Below, one piece after another: positions 5,981 through 6,889 of a stretch of DNA of 6,889 nt. How positions within the stretch are numbered: position 1 is the stretch's first letter; each line of letters starts with the position of its first letter. The notes beneath the pieces are model-generated. The model was not told the DNA's origin, made no database searches, and was given only the letters and a program-made list of their open reading frames with translations. The position numbers and the translations under genes were made by a program. The stretch lies in NCBI GenBank assembly GCA_947595415.1, contig CANQER010000054.1:1-6889 (forward strand), written 5' to 3'. This DNA comes from an uncultured Bacilli bacterium (lineage in GTDB: Bacteria > Bacillota_I > Bacilli_A > RF39 > UBA660).

Positions 5981-6889
5981 TTACAAATTATCTACTTTTT
6001 TATGAAGAGCTTCATTTATCCCAGTACTTATAATATCACTTAACTTCTCAATCACAAAATCAACCTCTTTTGGAGTTACCATTAAATTATAACCAATAGG
6101 TGTTAAAACTTCGTAAATAAGTTGTTTAATCTCTTCATCATTTAACATACCCACTATTCCAAATAACTTTTTTTTATCATCAATAGAAACTTCAACTTTC
6201 TTTTTTAAATAATTAATATTACCTGTAGTTAGTTTATTTACTGGATTATTTATATTTTTTTTAGCATATGAGTAGTTTTTATGCATATAATTTATCGTAT
6301 CAGAAACGATTGTAACAGCATCAACCACAGTAGGTATACCTATCGCTATAACAGGAATACCCATAATTTCCCTACTTATTTCTTTTCTACTGTTGCCTAT
6401 TCCACTACCAGGATGAATACCTGTATCAGTCATTTGAATGGTCCTATTTACCCTTTCAATTGAACTACTAGCTAAAGCATCAATCACAATCATAAAATCT
6501 GGTTTATAAGTATTTTTAACCCCCAATATAAGATCACTAGTCTCAATCCCTGTTTGACCTGTAACTCCTGGACTAAAAGAAGCCACTTTTCTAAAACCCT
6601 CTTCTACTTCACCTATTAAAAACAAATGACTAGTTACTAAAACATTATTAGATACCATAGGTCCTAATGAATCTGGAGTTGAACTTATATTACCTAAACC
6701 AATAATTAAACAACTATCACTTTCTTTAATATTTAATTTACTAATAATTTTTTTTAAATTATCAGTAAATACCTTTTTAACATTTTCTTTATTTGTATGA
6801 TCTGTAACATCATCAAACTCGATTGTTATATAGTTACCTATTTTTTTATTTATTGTTTTACTACCCTCTTTATCTACATAAATATCAGT
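5981..6889 (-). CDS. gpr: GPR spore germination protease, 5' end cut off by window edge
   Basis: GPR cleaves small acid-soluble spore proteins (SASP) during germination, releasing DNA and supplying amino acids; it is made as a zymogen in the forespore. The visible frame is 302 codons, open to the window edge. An internal ATG at 6658 is not the start: the 77 codons before it encode clear GPR sequence, including GNYITIEF and GLGN..STPDSLGP. The family is about 370 residues, so some 60 N-terminal residues, including the propeptide and RTDLA-type segment, lie outside. Visible blocks (numbering from the first visible codon) are TPDSLGP with D73, SPGVTGQTGIETS near 106-118, VIDALA with D137, HPGSGIGNSRKEIS near 159-172, GIPVIAIGIPTVVDAV near 177-192, and a C-terminal NLMVTPKEVD block. 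D73 and D137 sit about where the two Asp residues proposed as catalytic in Bacillus megaterium GPR (D127, D193) would fall. An Arg usual after DALA is Ser here. No promoter is visible; forespore sigma-G control is expected from the family only. Confidence 0.96.
   Translation of the reverse strand, partial: TDIYVDKEGSKTINKKIGNYITIEFDDVTDHTNKENVKKVFTDNLKKIISKLNIKESDSCLIIGLGNISSTPDSLGPMVSNNVLVTSHLFLIGEVEEGFRKVASFSPGVTGQTGIETSDLILGVKNTYKPDFMIVIDALASSSIERVNRTIQMTDTGIHPGSGIGNSRKEISREIMGIPVIAIGIPTVVDAVTIVSDTINYMHKNYSYAKKNINNPVNKLTTGNINYLKKKVEVSIDDKKKLFGIVGMLNDEEIKQLIYEVLTPIGYNLMVTPKEVDFVIEKLSDIISTGINEALHKKVDNL

Noticed and set aside
6281..6463. 60-codon plus-strand open frame inside gpr.
   Set aside because: Antisense shadow of the most conserved part of GPR.
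5981..6658. gpr as a complete 225-residue protein starting at the ATG at 6658.
   Set aside because: The frame stays open upstream to the window edge and encodes conserved GPR sequence, including a proposed catalytic Asp, so that ATG is an internal Met.
3869..6889. gpr and the U32 gene as a paired proteolytic system in spores.
   Set aside because: The U32 'peptidase' label is historical; characterised relatives with this cysteine set work in hydroxylation of RNA or ubiquinone, and the gene has its own vegetative-type promoter.

Overview
The window is very AT-rich (few G or C outside short tracts) and every convincing gene lies on the minus strand. From right to left, in the direction of transcription, it holds: the 3' part of a gene for the spore protease GPR, a long-form U32 family protein, an ABC ATPase, a double-length FtsX/MacB-type permease, and a second ABC ATPase. 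GPR is restricted to endospore formers, so the source is a low-GC spore-forming Firmicute (Bacillota). TGG is used for Trp and TGA as a stop (end of the leftmost ATPase), so the standard bacterial code applies and this is not a mycoplasma. A host-associated, small-genome lineage of Bacilli or Clostridia would fit, but the sequence alone does not settle this.

Layout. 5981-6889: gpr, cut at its 5' end by the window edge. 5945-5980: a 36-base gap containing a near-consensus sigma-A-type promoter whose predicted start point falls on or next to the U32 start codon, so that mRNA looks leaderless. 3869-5944: the U32 gene. 3828-3868: a short gap with a TATAAT box and a strong Shine-Dalgarno. 3174-3827, 776-3187 and 65-763: the ATPase-permease-ATPase set, with a 14-base overlap and then a 12-base gap, each gene having its own ribosome binding site. 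The last 64 bases (1-64) hold no supported gene. No tRNA, rRNA, CRISPR array, insertion sequence or intrinsic terminator was seen, and there is no gene-free stretch longer than 64 bases.

How the genes work together. The three ABC genes very probably encode one transporter of the MacB/LolCDE/FtsX (type VII) class. A single 803-residue polypeptide supplies both permease halves, and two different ATPases could supply the two nucleotide-binding sites. Each ATPase departs from consensus at a different conserved position, which fits an asymmetric heterodimer; this is inference. The substrate is unknown and no two-component sensor of the Bce type is visible. GPR degrades small acid-soluble spore proteins at germination. 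The U32 protein is more likely an iron-sulfur RNA-hydroxylation enzyme of the RlhA/TrhP kind than a protease, so its position beside gpr should not be read as a proteolysis pair.

No wholly new system is evident. The points most worth a second look are the apparently leaderless U32 transcript with SD-led neighbours, the one-permease/two-ATPase arrangement, and the loss of expected cysteines near the U32 C-terminus.
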